DNA of 39,311 bases. Source: Candidatus Vecturithrix granuli (GTDB taxonomy: Bacteria; Moduliflexota; Moduliflexia; Moduliflexales; Moduliflexaceae). The position numbers and the translations under genes are program-made. Positions 30,959 to 38,900 of this stretch are shown one piece after another. Under the pieces are notes generated by a model. It was not told the DNA's origin. It was given only the letters and a program-made list of their open reading frames with translations, and searched no databases. Position 1 is the stretch's first letter. Each line of letters opens with the position of its first letter. The stretch is taken from contig DF820464.1 of assembly GCA_000739535.1 (NCBI GenBank), forward strand, positions 590,997 through 630,307, written 5' to 3'.

Positions 30959-31456
30959 ATGAAAACATTTGCGCGAGAGAATGAACAGAACTGGCTGCCA
31001 CCGACTGATCCGGCCGGAGAACTTGAAAGCGTACGAGCGGAACTGCGCGATGAGCGTGACCGGTACATGCGCTTGTTGGCGGACTTTCAGAATTATCGTC
31101 GTCGGATTGAACGCGAGGGTGAGAAGTTTGCTGCGGAAGGCAAACGTGAGGTGATCGTTCCGCTCCTGAGCGTGCTCGACGACCTGGAGAGGGCGTTACA
31201 GTGGGCAAGCGATGGGGAGCAACCCCTTGTGCAAAGCATGCGCCTCATCTATAAAAAGCTGCTGGCGTTGTTGGAGACCCAAGATGTGCGCCCCTTCGAC
31301 AGTGTGGGTAAGCAATTTACTCCTGATCTGCACGAAGCCGTTGCCGTCGTGGATGACGAAGATGTTGAATCGGGAACCATTGTTGACGACCTGCGTCGTG
31401 GCTATCTCTGGAAAAATGAATTATTGCGTCCAACGCAAGTGCGCGTTGCCACATAA
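30959..31456 (+). CDS. grpE: GrpE nucleotide exchange factor
   Basis: I place the start at ATG 30959, after GAGGTG by about 5 bases, giving 165 residues; the frame is also open from 30752 through the acetate kinase remnant. Residues 20-60 form the GrpE coiled coil (RDERDRYMRLLADFQNYRRR is the family signature). The C-terminal beta domain has FTPDLHEAVAVVDDEDVESG and ends GYLWKNELLRPTQVRVA. GrpE releases ADP from DnaK. No dnaK or dnaJ lies beside it, so this may be a second grpE tied to the stress operon. Confidence 0.92.
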   Translation: MKTFARENEQNWLPPTDPAGELESVRAELRDERDRYMRLLADFQNYRRRIEREGEKFAAEGKREVIVPLLSVLDDLERALQWASDGEQPLVQSMRLIYKKLLALLETQDVRPFDSVGKQFTPDLHEAVAVVDDEDVESGTIVDDLRRGYLWKNELLRPTQVRVAT

Positions 31457-31555
31457 CACGTGATAAAAATCGTGGGCAGCTTCACTCGCAGCCCGTTCGA
31501 TGGTTTTTGCACGGCATCAGCAAAGCCGATGCCGATGACGAACGGAGGTACATGT

Positions 31556-31744
31556 ATGGAAGGAAAATGGAGTGGCTATCAGATTACGGTGAAATATGCA
31601 GGTAAAACGTTCAGCATCACAACACAGAATGGCGTGAGAGGGCTGGATATACCTGTGACGGTCTCTGTCGTTGATGGCACATGGAAAGCAGAGCAAAAGG
31701 GCAAAGAGATCAAAATTACAGGAGTCGTTGAAGATAAAACATAA
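31556..31744 (+). CDS. Small protein of about 62 residues, unknown
   Basis: ATG 31556 is 7 bases after GGAGG. The 62 residues alternate polar and hydrophobic as in a small beta protein (WSGYQITVKYAGKTFSITT, then IPVTVSVVDGTWKAEQKGKE). No signal peptide or cysteine is present. It sits between grpE and phosphoketolase, 20 bases from the latter, so it is probably cotranscribed. I do not recognise a family. Confidence 0.62.
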   Translation: MEGKWSGYQITVKYAGKTFSITTQNGVRGLDIPVTVSVVDGTWKAEQKGKEIKITGVVEDKT

Positions 31745-31764
31745 TAGGATAAGGAAATTAAAAT

Positions 31765-34140
31765 ATGAATACACATGTAAAGACACTCACTCCGGACTTG
31801 CTCCACAAGATGGACGCCTACTGGCGCGCCGCTAACTATTTGTCGGTCGGTCAAATTTACCTGTACGACAATCCCTTGCTGCGGGAGCCGTTGAAACAGT
31901 CGCACGTGAAACCGACACTGCTCGGGCATTGGGGCACAACGCCGGGGCAGAACTTTATCTACGTCCACCTGAATCGGGTCATCAAAAAGTATGATCTGGA
32001 TATGATCTACATTTCCGGTCCCGGTCACGGGGGCCCGGCGCTGGTGGGCAATACTTACCTGGAAGGCACGTACAGCGAAGTGTACCCACACATCACGCAG
32101 GATGAAGCCGGGCTGAAGAAGTTGTTCACCCAGTTCTCGTTTCCCGGCGGGATTCCCAGTCATGTCTCACCAGAGTGTCCGGGGTCGATTCACGAAGGGG
32201 GCGAGTTAGGCTATTCACTCAGCCATGCCTTCGGCGCCGCGTTCGACAATCCGGACCTGATCGTCGCCTGCGTTGTCGGCGACGGCGAAGCGGAGACCGG
32301 CCCGTTAGCCACGGCCTGGCACTCCAATAAATTTCTCAATCCGATCACCGATGGCGCCGTGTTGCCGATCCTGCACCTCAACGGCTATAAAATCGCCAAC
32401 CCAACCGTGCTGGCGCGCATCACCTATGAAGAATTGGACCAATTGTTCCGCGGTTATGGCTGGAAGCCGTACTTTGTGGAAGGCGATGAGCCGGAAGAGA
32501 TGCATCAACTCATGGCCGCTGCTTTGGAAGATGCTATTGTGGAAATCCGGCGTATCCAACGCCAGGCGCGCGACACACACGATGCCACGCGACCGCGCTG
32601 GCCGATGATCGTCCTCAATTCACCCAAGGGCTGGACCGGACCGAAAGTCATTGACGGACTCCCGAATGAGGGCACGTTCCGGGCGCACCAGGTACCGCTC
32701 CATCCGGATGCCGCGCACCCCGATCATCTCAAGCAGCTTGAAAATTGGCTGAGAAGCTACCGACCGAAGGAACTCTTCGATGAACGCGGCGGTCTCATCC
32801 CCGAACTGGCCGAACTCGCGCCCCAGGGCGCACGACGGATGGGCGCGAATCCGCACGCCAATGGCGGGCTGCTGCTACGCGATCTGATCATGCCCGACTT
32901 CCGAAACTTCGCGGTGAATGTGCCGTCGCCGGGATCAGTTCTGGCCGCTGACACGCACGTGCTCGGCGAGTTTCTGCGCGAGGTGATCGCGCTCAACCAG
33001 GAACAACGGAATTTCCGCATCTTCGGCCCCGATGAAACGCTATCCAACCGCTTGAACGCTGTTTTCGAAGTGACCAACCGGCAGTGGAACGCCCGGACGG
33101 AAGCGCACGATGAGTTTTTGGCAGCCGACGGCCGAGTGATGGAGATGCTGAGCGAGCATCAGTGTCAGGGGTGGCTCGAAGGCTATCTGCTTACGGGTCG
33201 GCATGGCCTGTTCAATAGTTATGAGGCGTTTATTCACATCATTGATTCAATGTTCAACCAGCACGCCAAGTGGCTGAAAGTGACCTCGGAACTGCCGTGG
33301 CGGAGGGAAATCGCATCACTCAACTACCTGCTCGCCTCGCATGTGTGGCAGCAAGCGCATAACGGTTTCACCCATCAAGACCCCGGTTTCATCGATCATG
33401 TGACCAACAAGAAGGCCGCCATCGTGCGCGTGTATCTTCCGCCCGACGCCAACTGCCTGCTGTCGGTTTGGGATCATTGCCTGCGAAGCCGGCATTACGT
33501 CAATGTCGTGATCGCGGGCAAGTACCAGGCCCCCCAATGGTTGACCATGGAGGCCGCCATCGCGCATTGCACGCAGGGCATTGGCGTCTGGCCCTGGGCC
33601 GGCAGCGATCGGGGCGCGGAACCGGATGTGGTGATGGCCTGCTGCGGCGACGTGCCCACGCTGGAAACGCTCGCCGCCGTGTCCCTCCTCCGTCACCATC
33701 TGCCCGACCTGAACATTCGGGTGATCAATGTTGTCGATCTGATGAAACTGGTCCAGGAGACGGAACATCCGCACGGATTGAGCGATCACGACTTCGATGC
33801 GCTTTTCACGCAAGACAAACCGATCATCTTTGCGTTCCACGGCTATCCCTCGCTGGTACACCAGTTGACGTACCGGCGCACCAATCACGCCAACCTGCAC
33901 GTTCACGGGTATAAGGAGGAAGGCACGATCACAACGACCTTCGACATGACGGTGTTGAATGCGCTGGACCGCTTCCACTTAGCGCTGGATGTGATCAAGC
34001 GCCTGCCGCAGTTGGGTGAACGCGGCGCGAAACTGAAGCAGGTGATACAGGACAAGCTCGTCGCGCACAAACACTACATTGATCAACACGGTCAGGACAT
34101 GCCGGAAATCCGCAACTGGACATGGCGCAACCCCCAATGA
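31765..34140 (+). CDS. xfp: Xylulose-5-phosphate/fructose-6-phosphate phosphoketolase
   Basis: The 791-residue length is standard. Phosphoketolase signatures are clear: [60 protein letters not shown], and the thiamine-diphosphate motif [19 protein letters not shown] near residue 172. Later come HANGGLLL and [10 protein letters not shown]. The enzyme splits xylulose-5-P (or fructose-6-P) with phosphate into acetyl-phosphate and a shorter sugar phosphate. Acetyl-phosphate would normally go to acetate kinase, but the copy next door is only a remnant, so phosphotransacetylase or a distant kinase must serve. Confidence 0.96.
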   Translation: MNTHVKTLTPDLLHKMDAYWRAANYLSVGQIYLYDNPLLREPLKQSHVKPTLLGHWGTTPGQNFIYVHLNRVIKKYDLDMIYISGPGHGGPALVGNTYLEGTYSEVYPHITQDEAGLKKLFTQFSFPGGIPSHVSPECPGSIHEGGELGYSLSHAFGAAFDNPDLIVACVVGDGEAETGPLATAWHSNKFLNPITDGAVLPILHLNGYKIANPTVLARITYEELDQLFRGYGWKPYFVEGDEPEEMHQLMAAALEDAIVEIRRIQRQARDTHDATRPRWPMIVLNSPKGWTGPKVIDGLPNEGTFRAHQVPLHPDAAHPDHLKQLENWLRSYRPKELFDERGGLIPELAELAPQGARRMGANPHANGGLLLRDLIMPDFRNFAVNVPSPGSVLAADTHVLGEFLREVIALNQEQRNFRIFGPDETLSNRLNAVFEVTNRQWNARTEAHDEFLAADGRVMEMLSEHQCQGWLEGYLLTGRHGLFNSYEAFIHIIDSMFNQHAKWLKVTSELPWRREIASLNYLLASHVWQQAHNGFTHQDPGFIDHVTNKKAAIVRVYLPPDANCLLSVWDHCLRSRHYVNVVIAGKYQAPQWLTMEAAIAHCTQGIGVWPWAGSDRGAEPDVVMACCGDVPTLETLAAVSLLRHHLPDLNIRVINVVDLMKLVQETEHPHGLSDHDFDALFTQDKPIIFAFHGYPSLVHQLTYRRTNHANLHVHGYKEEGTITTTFDMTVLNALDRFHLALDVIKRLPQLGERGAKLKQVIQDKLVAHKHYIDQHGQDMPEIRNWTWRNPQ

Positions 34141-34145
34141 ATGCA

Positions 34146-34173
34146 GGAGAGACGCACGGCCGTGCGTCTCTCC
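34146..34173 (+). terminator. Perfect 14-bp palindrome after phosphoketolase
   Basis: GGAGAGACGCACGG and its exact reverse complement meet without a loop (34146-34173), five bases after the stop. A strong hairpin here probably ends or protects the transcript, but it is not followed by a U-tract, so intrinsic termination is not assured. Confidence 0.5.
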
Positions 34174-34196
34174 CAGGGGTGCGGGTGTCGAATTTA

Positions 34197-34274
34197 TTCT
34201 CACGCAAAGCCCGCGAAGCTCGCAAAGCGCATGAATATTCATTCTTTGCGGGCTTTCCGAGCGTTGCGTGAAAC
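34197..34274. repeat. CACGCAAAG/CGCGAAG-type dispersed repeat
   Basis: TTCTCACGCAAAGCCCGCGA with a following CTCGCAAAG on the left, and CTTTGCGGGCTTTCCGAGCG with TTGCGTGAAA on the right, form an imperfect inverted repeat around ATGAATATTCATT. This CACGCAAAG...GCGAAG pattern is a common intergenic repeat of environmental bacteria. No gene is seen between 34174 and 34348. Confidence 0.6.
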
Positions 34275-34348
34275 TCAAAATAATTATTTACATCATGTGC
34301 AACCTGGAACAGGGATGGAGGTGTTTGCCCTGAAAGGGCGGAACAGCT

Positions 34349-34402
34349 CACAAGGGCGATTTCTTCCTCGGTTACGCCATGCAGCGCGTACGCCAGCCGG
34401 TT
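34349..34402 (-). pseudogene. Remnant of a restriction-modification gene 3-prime end, copy 1
   Basis: On the minus strand one frame reads RLAYALHGVTEEEIALV, matching the last residues of the large protein at 35913-39311 (DRLVYALYGLTEAEITIVEG). It overlaps the end of the CopG-type antitoxin gene in another frame. It is a fragment only, without a start. Confidence 0.75.
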
Positions 34403-34599
34403 TGTAAATGGAGTTGTTTTGCCTGTGCGGTAATTCTGGTATATAAATCCAGGTCAATCCCCAGATATTTCTTGCGTTTCAAGGCAAATTGCACATCATG
34501 CACTTCGACAACATCGGAAAACTCGTCAAATTGATGTTCATCCCAAAACTCTGACGCCTCCGCAATGGTCATCTCAGAACTCCGTTTATCGTTTGCCAT
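34372..34599 (-). CDS. CopG/BrnA-like antitoxin with replaced C-terminus
   Basis: The 75-residue protein starts at 34599 on the minus strand. MTIAEASEFWDEHQFDEFSD and VQFALKRKKYLGIDLDLYTR are the known antitoxin pattern of CopG-like partners of BrnT-like toxins. Relatives end with a helix such as LHxxxExLINxWLxEK. Here the end is QTGWRTRCMA, encoded in a different frame of the restriction-enzyme remnant at 34349-34402. A recombination has therefore swapped the last residues. The upstream toxin gene (34586-35043), which it overlaps by 14 bases, is disrupted. Confidence 0.75.
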   Translation of the reverse strand: MANDKRSSEMTIAEASEFWDEHQFDEFSDVVEVHDVQFALKRKKYLGIDLDLYTRITAQAKQLHLQTGWRTRCMA

Positions 34600-34654
34600 G
34601 CTGTCTCTTTTCCTGCTTTGTAACGTGAGCTCGAGATAAGAAAAACGCCGTAAA

Positions 34655-34860
34655 CGTCCCGAAGGGACGGGATATGGTAGCCCAGGGTGTCAACCCTGGG
34701 GCTGAACATCCGACGTGTATGCCCTCCCCTCCCCGCGTTCCGCCGCCGCTCGCGGCGGCGGAACGCGGGGAGGGGAGGGGGGAATCCGCTTCTTGTCCCA
34801 GGGCTGACACCTGGGCTACCAGATTCCGCCCCGTTGGGGCTTACAAGCTTATCCCGAACT
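34655..34860. repeat. Composite nested palindrome inserted in the toxin gene
   Basis: A 27-bp perfect stem (34722-34748 with 34753-34779, core CCGCGTTCCGCCGCCG, loop CTCG) is nested inside outer arms 34677-34700 and 34797-34819 (GTAGCCCAGG type). A small CGTCCCGAAGGGACG hairpin lies at 34655-34669. The DNA is far more GC-rich than its surroundings and non-coding. Confidence 0.85.
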
Positions 34861-34864
34861 CACG

Positions 34865-34969
34865 CAGGACTTACGCAATACCCCCCTCAGTCCCCCCGTA
34901 AACGGGGGGAAGCTCGCAGAAGAGCGTCACGTCTTCCCCCCGCTTGCGGGGGGCTGTGCATAAGTCCTG
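34865..34969. mobile_element. Palindromic element type P, copy 2, in the toxin gene
   Basis: A 105-bp element has 13-bp terminal repeats with one mismatch (CAGGACTTACGCA and TGCATAAGTCCTG) and two internal GC hairpins (CCCCCCGTAAACGGGGGG and CCCCCCGCTTGCGGGGGG). Its right end exactly borders the coding sequence of the toxin N-terminus. Copy 1 is at 24481-24715. Confidence 0.82.
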
Positions 34970-35047
34970 TCGCGTTTTGTATTGTGCTTCCATGCCAATT
35001 TTTCAACAATAGATTCCAGCCAAATTAAATCATCAAGGATCATATCG

Positions 35048-35185
35048 TTATTTCCCTCCTTCCACATGGGCAATTTCTTCCTCGGTTACGCCATACAGCG
35101 CGTACACCAGTCGGTCAAGCTCCGCTTCCAGGGTGCGAGGTCGGGGCGGAGTGCGCTGTGTGTTGAGTTGTTCAACACGAGGGGA
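35048..35185 (-). pseudogene. Remnant of a restriction-modification gene 3-prime end, copy 2
   Basis: The minus strand encodes RTLEAELDRLVYALYGVTEE followed by EIAHVEGGK and a stop, matching the C-terminus of the protein at 35913-39311 (RALEAELDRLVYALYGLTEA...). The frame is open upstream as far as PRVEQLNTQ, overlapping the vapC end. No start codon. The fragment abuts the disrupted toxin gene, its AAGGAGGG being the toxin's ribosome-binding site. Confidence 0.8.
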
Positions 35186-35564
35186 ACACATTCACCTGAT
35201 AGTTTTTGATCACGGGGTCATCCGTAATGAGTACCATTTCTTCAAAGATTGTCTGAGCAATCAACATGCGATCAAACGGATCTTTATGGATCATAGGTAA
35301 GGTTGCCAGGGTCAATGAATGTTCAATTGTGATGGGGAGAGGGAGCATACGATTGATGCGCAGTTGATCCCTGATAAATTCTTCCGGCGACGGCGGCAGC
35401 GAGAGTTTTCCGATCACCGACTTAATGATCATTTCCCAGGTACTTGCCGCGCTCACATACATTTCGTGGTCAGGTGCAGCAATCACGCACTTCGCCGCCG
35501 CAGATAATTTCGGCTGATCAACGATCCACCATAAAAAGATGTGCGTATCTAACAAATATCTCAT
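35172..35564 (-). CDS. VapC-type PIN-domain toxin
   Basis: The protein has 130 residues. PIN-domain features: N-terminal YLLDTHIFLWW (first acidic residue), then SAASTWEMIIK with E, and HKDPFDRMLIAQ with D, ending VLITDDPVIKNY. This is the DTHxxLW subclass of PIN ribonuclease toxins, which cleave tRNA or rRNA. Its ATG overlaps the antitoxin stop (ATGA, 35561-35564). The gene appears intact, although its last few codons run into the restriction-enzyme remnant. Confidence 0.9.
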   Translation of the reverse strand: MRYLLDTHIFLWWIVDQPKLSAAAKCVIAAPDHEMYVSAASTWEMIIKSVIGKLSLPPSPEEFIRDQLRINRMLPLPITIEHSLTLATLPMIHKDPFDRMLIAQTIFEEMVLITDDPVIKNYQVNVFPSC

Positions 35565-35776
35565 TGGTAAAATGCCTCCAGCGCCTCGCCATCCAATGGG
35601 GCCGCAAAGTCGTCAGCGATCCGGATTTGTCCCCTGGCTGAACCTGGAACTCTGGGGCGAACCTCGACCGGTTCATCTTCTAAAAACGTGACGATCACGC
35701 GGATATTCGGACGGACATGAATCTCTTCTAAAAACTGAATGTTGTTGCCGGTATAAATGCCGCGAATAGCAAGCAT
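35561..35776 (-). CDS. VapB-type antitoxin
   Basis: ATG 35776 (minus strand) lies behind AAAGGAGG; the longer frame from 35851 lacks a site. The 71 residues begin MLAIRGIYTGNNIQFLEEIH and VRPNIRVIVTFLEDEP, a beta-hairpin antitoxin N-terminus, and end with an acidic helix (DFAAPLDGEALEAFYQ) that would block the toxin's active site. Its stop overlaps the toxin start, so translation is coupled. Confidence 0.82.
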   Translation of the reverse strand: MLAIRGIYTGNNIQFLEEIHVRPNIRVIVTFLEDEPVEVRPRVPGSARGQIRIADDFAAPLDGEALEAFYQ

Positions 35777-35912
35777 ACGCTTTTCCTCCTTTCGATTCGC
35801 TCGATAGGGCGCAACATCACGTTTCCGGGCGGACATTGCACCGATGCACACAATTGAGAATGCTCATCGTGCTCTTTTTTTGTCAAGCATTCGCTGCTGT
35901 ATTATTGGTATC

Positions 35913-38900
35913 TTATGCGTTTTTCCCCTCCACAATGGTAATCTCGGCCTCGGTTAAGCCATACAGCGCATACACCAGCCGGTCAAGCTCCGCTTCCAGG
36001 GCGCGGGTGTCGGCGGCGGGATTCTGCTGTTTGGCTGCGAGGATGTGGTCAACCAATACCTCGAACGGTTGTTGCTCCGCAGGAGAAATTCGTTTGATCG
36101 GCATTTGTTCGATTTTGTATTTTAACCACCGATTTGTCCCCATGCCAGACGTGGTTGAAATTTGCTCAAAATACCATTTCGACAGGCGTGAATTTAAGAT
36201 CGCAAGTAAATACTTCAAACATTCGCCTGTTATCATAAAAACAGTGTTATTCAAAAAATGCTTCTGTTCATCATAAGCAAACTTGGGTTCATTTGACAAT
36301 TCTCCCCAAATAATTTTCGGTTTTTCAAAATCATCATAATAAGCGCATTTTCTTAATTCCCACCAATAATCTCCCTGATCATCCCTATCAAACAACCCTT
36401 TTCCTTTTCCTGTTACAGTTAATCCAATGTGTTTTAAATGGTTATACAATTCAGGTAACATACTGGCGATAAACGTTTGAGGTGCAGTTGTTCCTCTATG
36501 TTGATTTGTCCATCCTGATTTGATTACGATAAGATAACAATCATCCCATTTATAGAAGAATTTCTGTACATCTTTACCACGTAAAAGAGGTTTTATGTAA
36601 TTTCGATTATTAGAATTTTTAAGAAATTCCTCTTTTCGTTTGGTATTGATGATAAAAGCATCGGAAAATCCAAGAGTTAAACCACGATTTATTTCTATAT
36701 TCCATTCTTTCAACAAAACGGAGTCATGTTCAATCTTTTGTTTTAGGACAAGAGTATCAGTATCCCCAACAATCCATCCGTTTTTATCCAATGCTATCAG
36801 GGTAATATGCTTTTGTTGAAAATAATCGGCCAGAAGCGTTGTTTTATCAAAATCATCTGTAACGGTAACGGCTTTGAGTTGGTTTTGAAATCGGGTTTTT
36901 TGCGTCAGCAGAATATTACTTTCCACAATCGCGGATTCGAAAATTTGAGCATTCTCGAAATTTAGCAATTGCAACGGGTTGGTGTGTTCGGCAAAATACG
37001 TCCGCAACAATTCGCCGTATTGGGTGCGCATCCAGGAATTTGACGTAATGTAACACAAAATGCCGTTCTCTTTCAACACGTGTAAGCCTTTTTCATAAAA
37101 CAGGCAATACACGTCGGATAATTTCGAGTAGGTTGCAAAACCTTGTTTCGCCAAAAGCGAGGATTGCGTTTTCATTTTCTGCAATTGTACATACGGCGGA
37201 TTGCCGATCACAATATCAAATCCTTCTTTCAGGCCAAACATCCATTCCGGGTCGAAAAAATCGGCTTTGGCGTTCTGGTCGTAGGGGTCAAACGATACAA
37301 GCTGTCTGGCTGATTCAGGCGTCCATTGGTTGTCATGCACGAGCAGTTGGGCGATCTGCTGCCGGAGCGCGCGATCCGCGTGCTGGCAGGCCATTTTTGC
37401 TTTGCGGGTTTTCGCGCTGAAATAGCGATGGCGCAGGTCTTTCAGTTGTTCTTCCAGGGCCATGATGGCCTTGTTTTCGAAAAGATTGGCCTGGGCCGGC
37501 GGCTTTTCCAATCCGATCAGCGTATTGGCCGCCACAAACTTGGTTTCTAAATTGGGCAGGGCGCGAACGCCCAGGTTCTCTTTGGCGGGATTGACCTGTT
37601 GGTCAACAATCAGCGAAATGAACACGCGCAGTTTGCTGATCTGAATGGCAATCGGCTGAATGTCCACGCCGTAAATGCCGTTTTCAATCAAATACAGCTT
37701 GCGGCCGTAATCCGAGGCGTTTTCTTCGAAAACGTCGTTAATCTCCAGCAGGCGTTTATCGCGTTCCTCTTTGTTACCCAGCAAAAACGCCTGCTCCGTC
37801 TCTTGAATGGCTTGCCGGCGTTGGGTTTCGCGCCAGCGGACATTGGCAGGGTCGAGTTTCGTGAGAATGTGCACCATTTTGTGCAGCATTCCCATCGGGA
37901 ACGCGCCGGAGCCGCAGGCCGGATCAAGAATTTTGGCCGCGTGCAAGGCCGTGATCAGGGTCGCGACTTCGGCATCGGTGAATTGGTGCGGCGCGTCGGT
38001 GTAAGCGAGCAGATGGCGCAGACGGTCTGAACTGTGATTTATGTGATTTTCATGATGACTCTGATAAGAGGGAATTGTCGCTAAATCATGGGAATCATGC
38101 CCATCACAGGAATCACAGTTCAGACAGTTGCCCAAATACGCGATCAAACTTTCATCTACCATGTAATTGACGATTTCGCGCGGGGTATAAAAACTGCCGG
38201 TCTGCTTGCGCGCGGTGGTTTGCGTTTCGGGGTTGTAGCTGGCTAACAGGTTTTCGAACACCTTGCCCAACAGTTCCGGGTCCAACGCGATTTCTTCTTC
38301 AATCGGCGTGTTTTCGGCAATCGTAAATTTGTAAGCGGCCAGAATATCGAACAGCCCTTTCACCGTGTAGGTTTTATTTTTCGTGCCGTACAGGGCGTTC
38401 AGGTCCCAGGTCGTTTCATCCCGGAAGAACAGCAGATCGGGCACGATAGCCCGTTTGGCGGCGTTCCGCGTAAAGCCGTCCACAAAAACATGTTTGCCGG
38501 TATCCACGGCGTCTTTGTCCAGGCAATCAAACAGACCGCCGTTTAAAAACGGAATGTTCGCAAACAAGGCTAAGACCTCAGGCGCGCTGATGCTGAATAA
38601 TTCCTTGTAGCGCAGCAGGTTTTTCACGCCGTGATCGGCTTTCACATAATGCTGCGTGTCTTCTGCGAAGCGGCGTTCGTTCATTTTCTGGTTGAGCGTG
38701 CCGAAAAAGAGATTTTGCAAGATGGCGTTATAATAGCTGTGCGCGTCGGGCGTGTCGGCAAACGTTTTCAGGATGCGGCGCATTTCCCGGCGGTCGAACA
38801 GGATGTCTGGCACAAGCTGTTTTTCTTTGATAAACCAGATAAAGATCACGCGGGTAATGAGGCGGATCAGGCTGGTGGCGTTGCGAATTGCGGTGTTTTT

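Larger units (their letters stand above)
34586..35043 (-). pseudogene. BrnT-like toxin gene split by a composite palindromic insertion
   Basis: The minus-strand 5-prime part (35043 to 34970) has ATG behind AAGGAGGG and encodes MILDDLIWLESIVEKLAWKH plus NTKR, the N-terminus of a BrnT-like toxin. The 3-prime part (34654 to 34586) encodes AFFLSRAHVTKQEKRQHGKR and a stop, matching the family's closing A-L-x-SARDM-x-x-x-E-R-R-Y. Between them lie about 315 bp of repeats (34655-34969). The middle of the toxin is missing or replaced, so no toxin can be made. The end overlaps the antitoxin start, as in the ancestral operon. Confidence 0.75.

Noticed and set aside
34146-34980. Palindromes as a CRISPR array
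   Set aside because: The repeats are inverted and nested, not regularly spaced direct repeats with unique spacers, and no cas genes are present.
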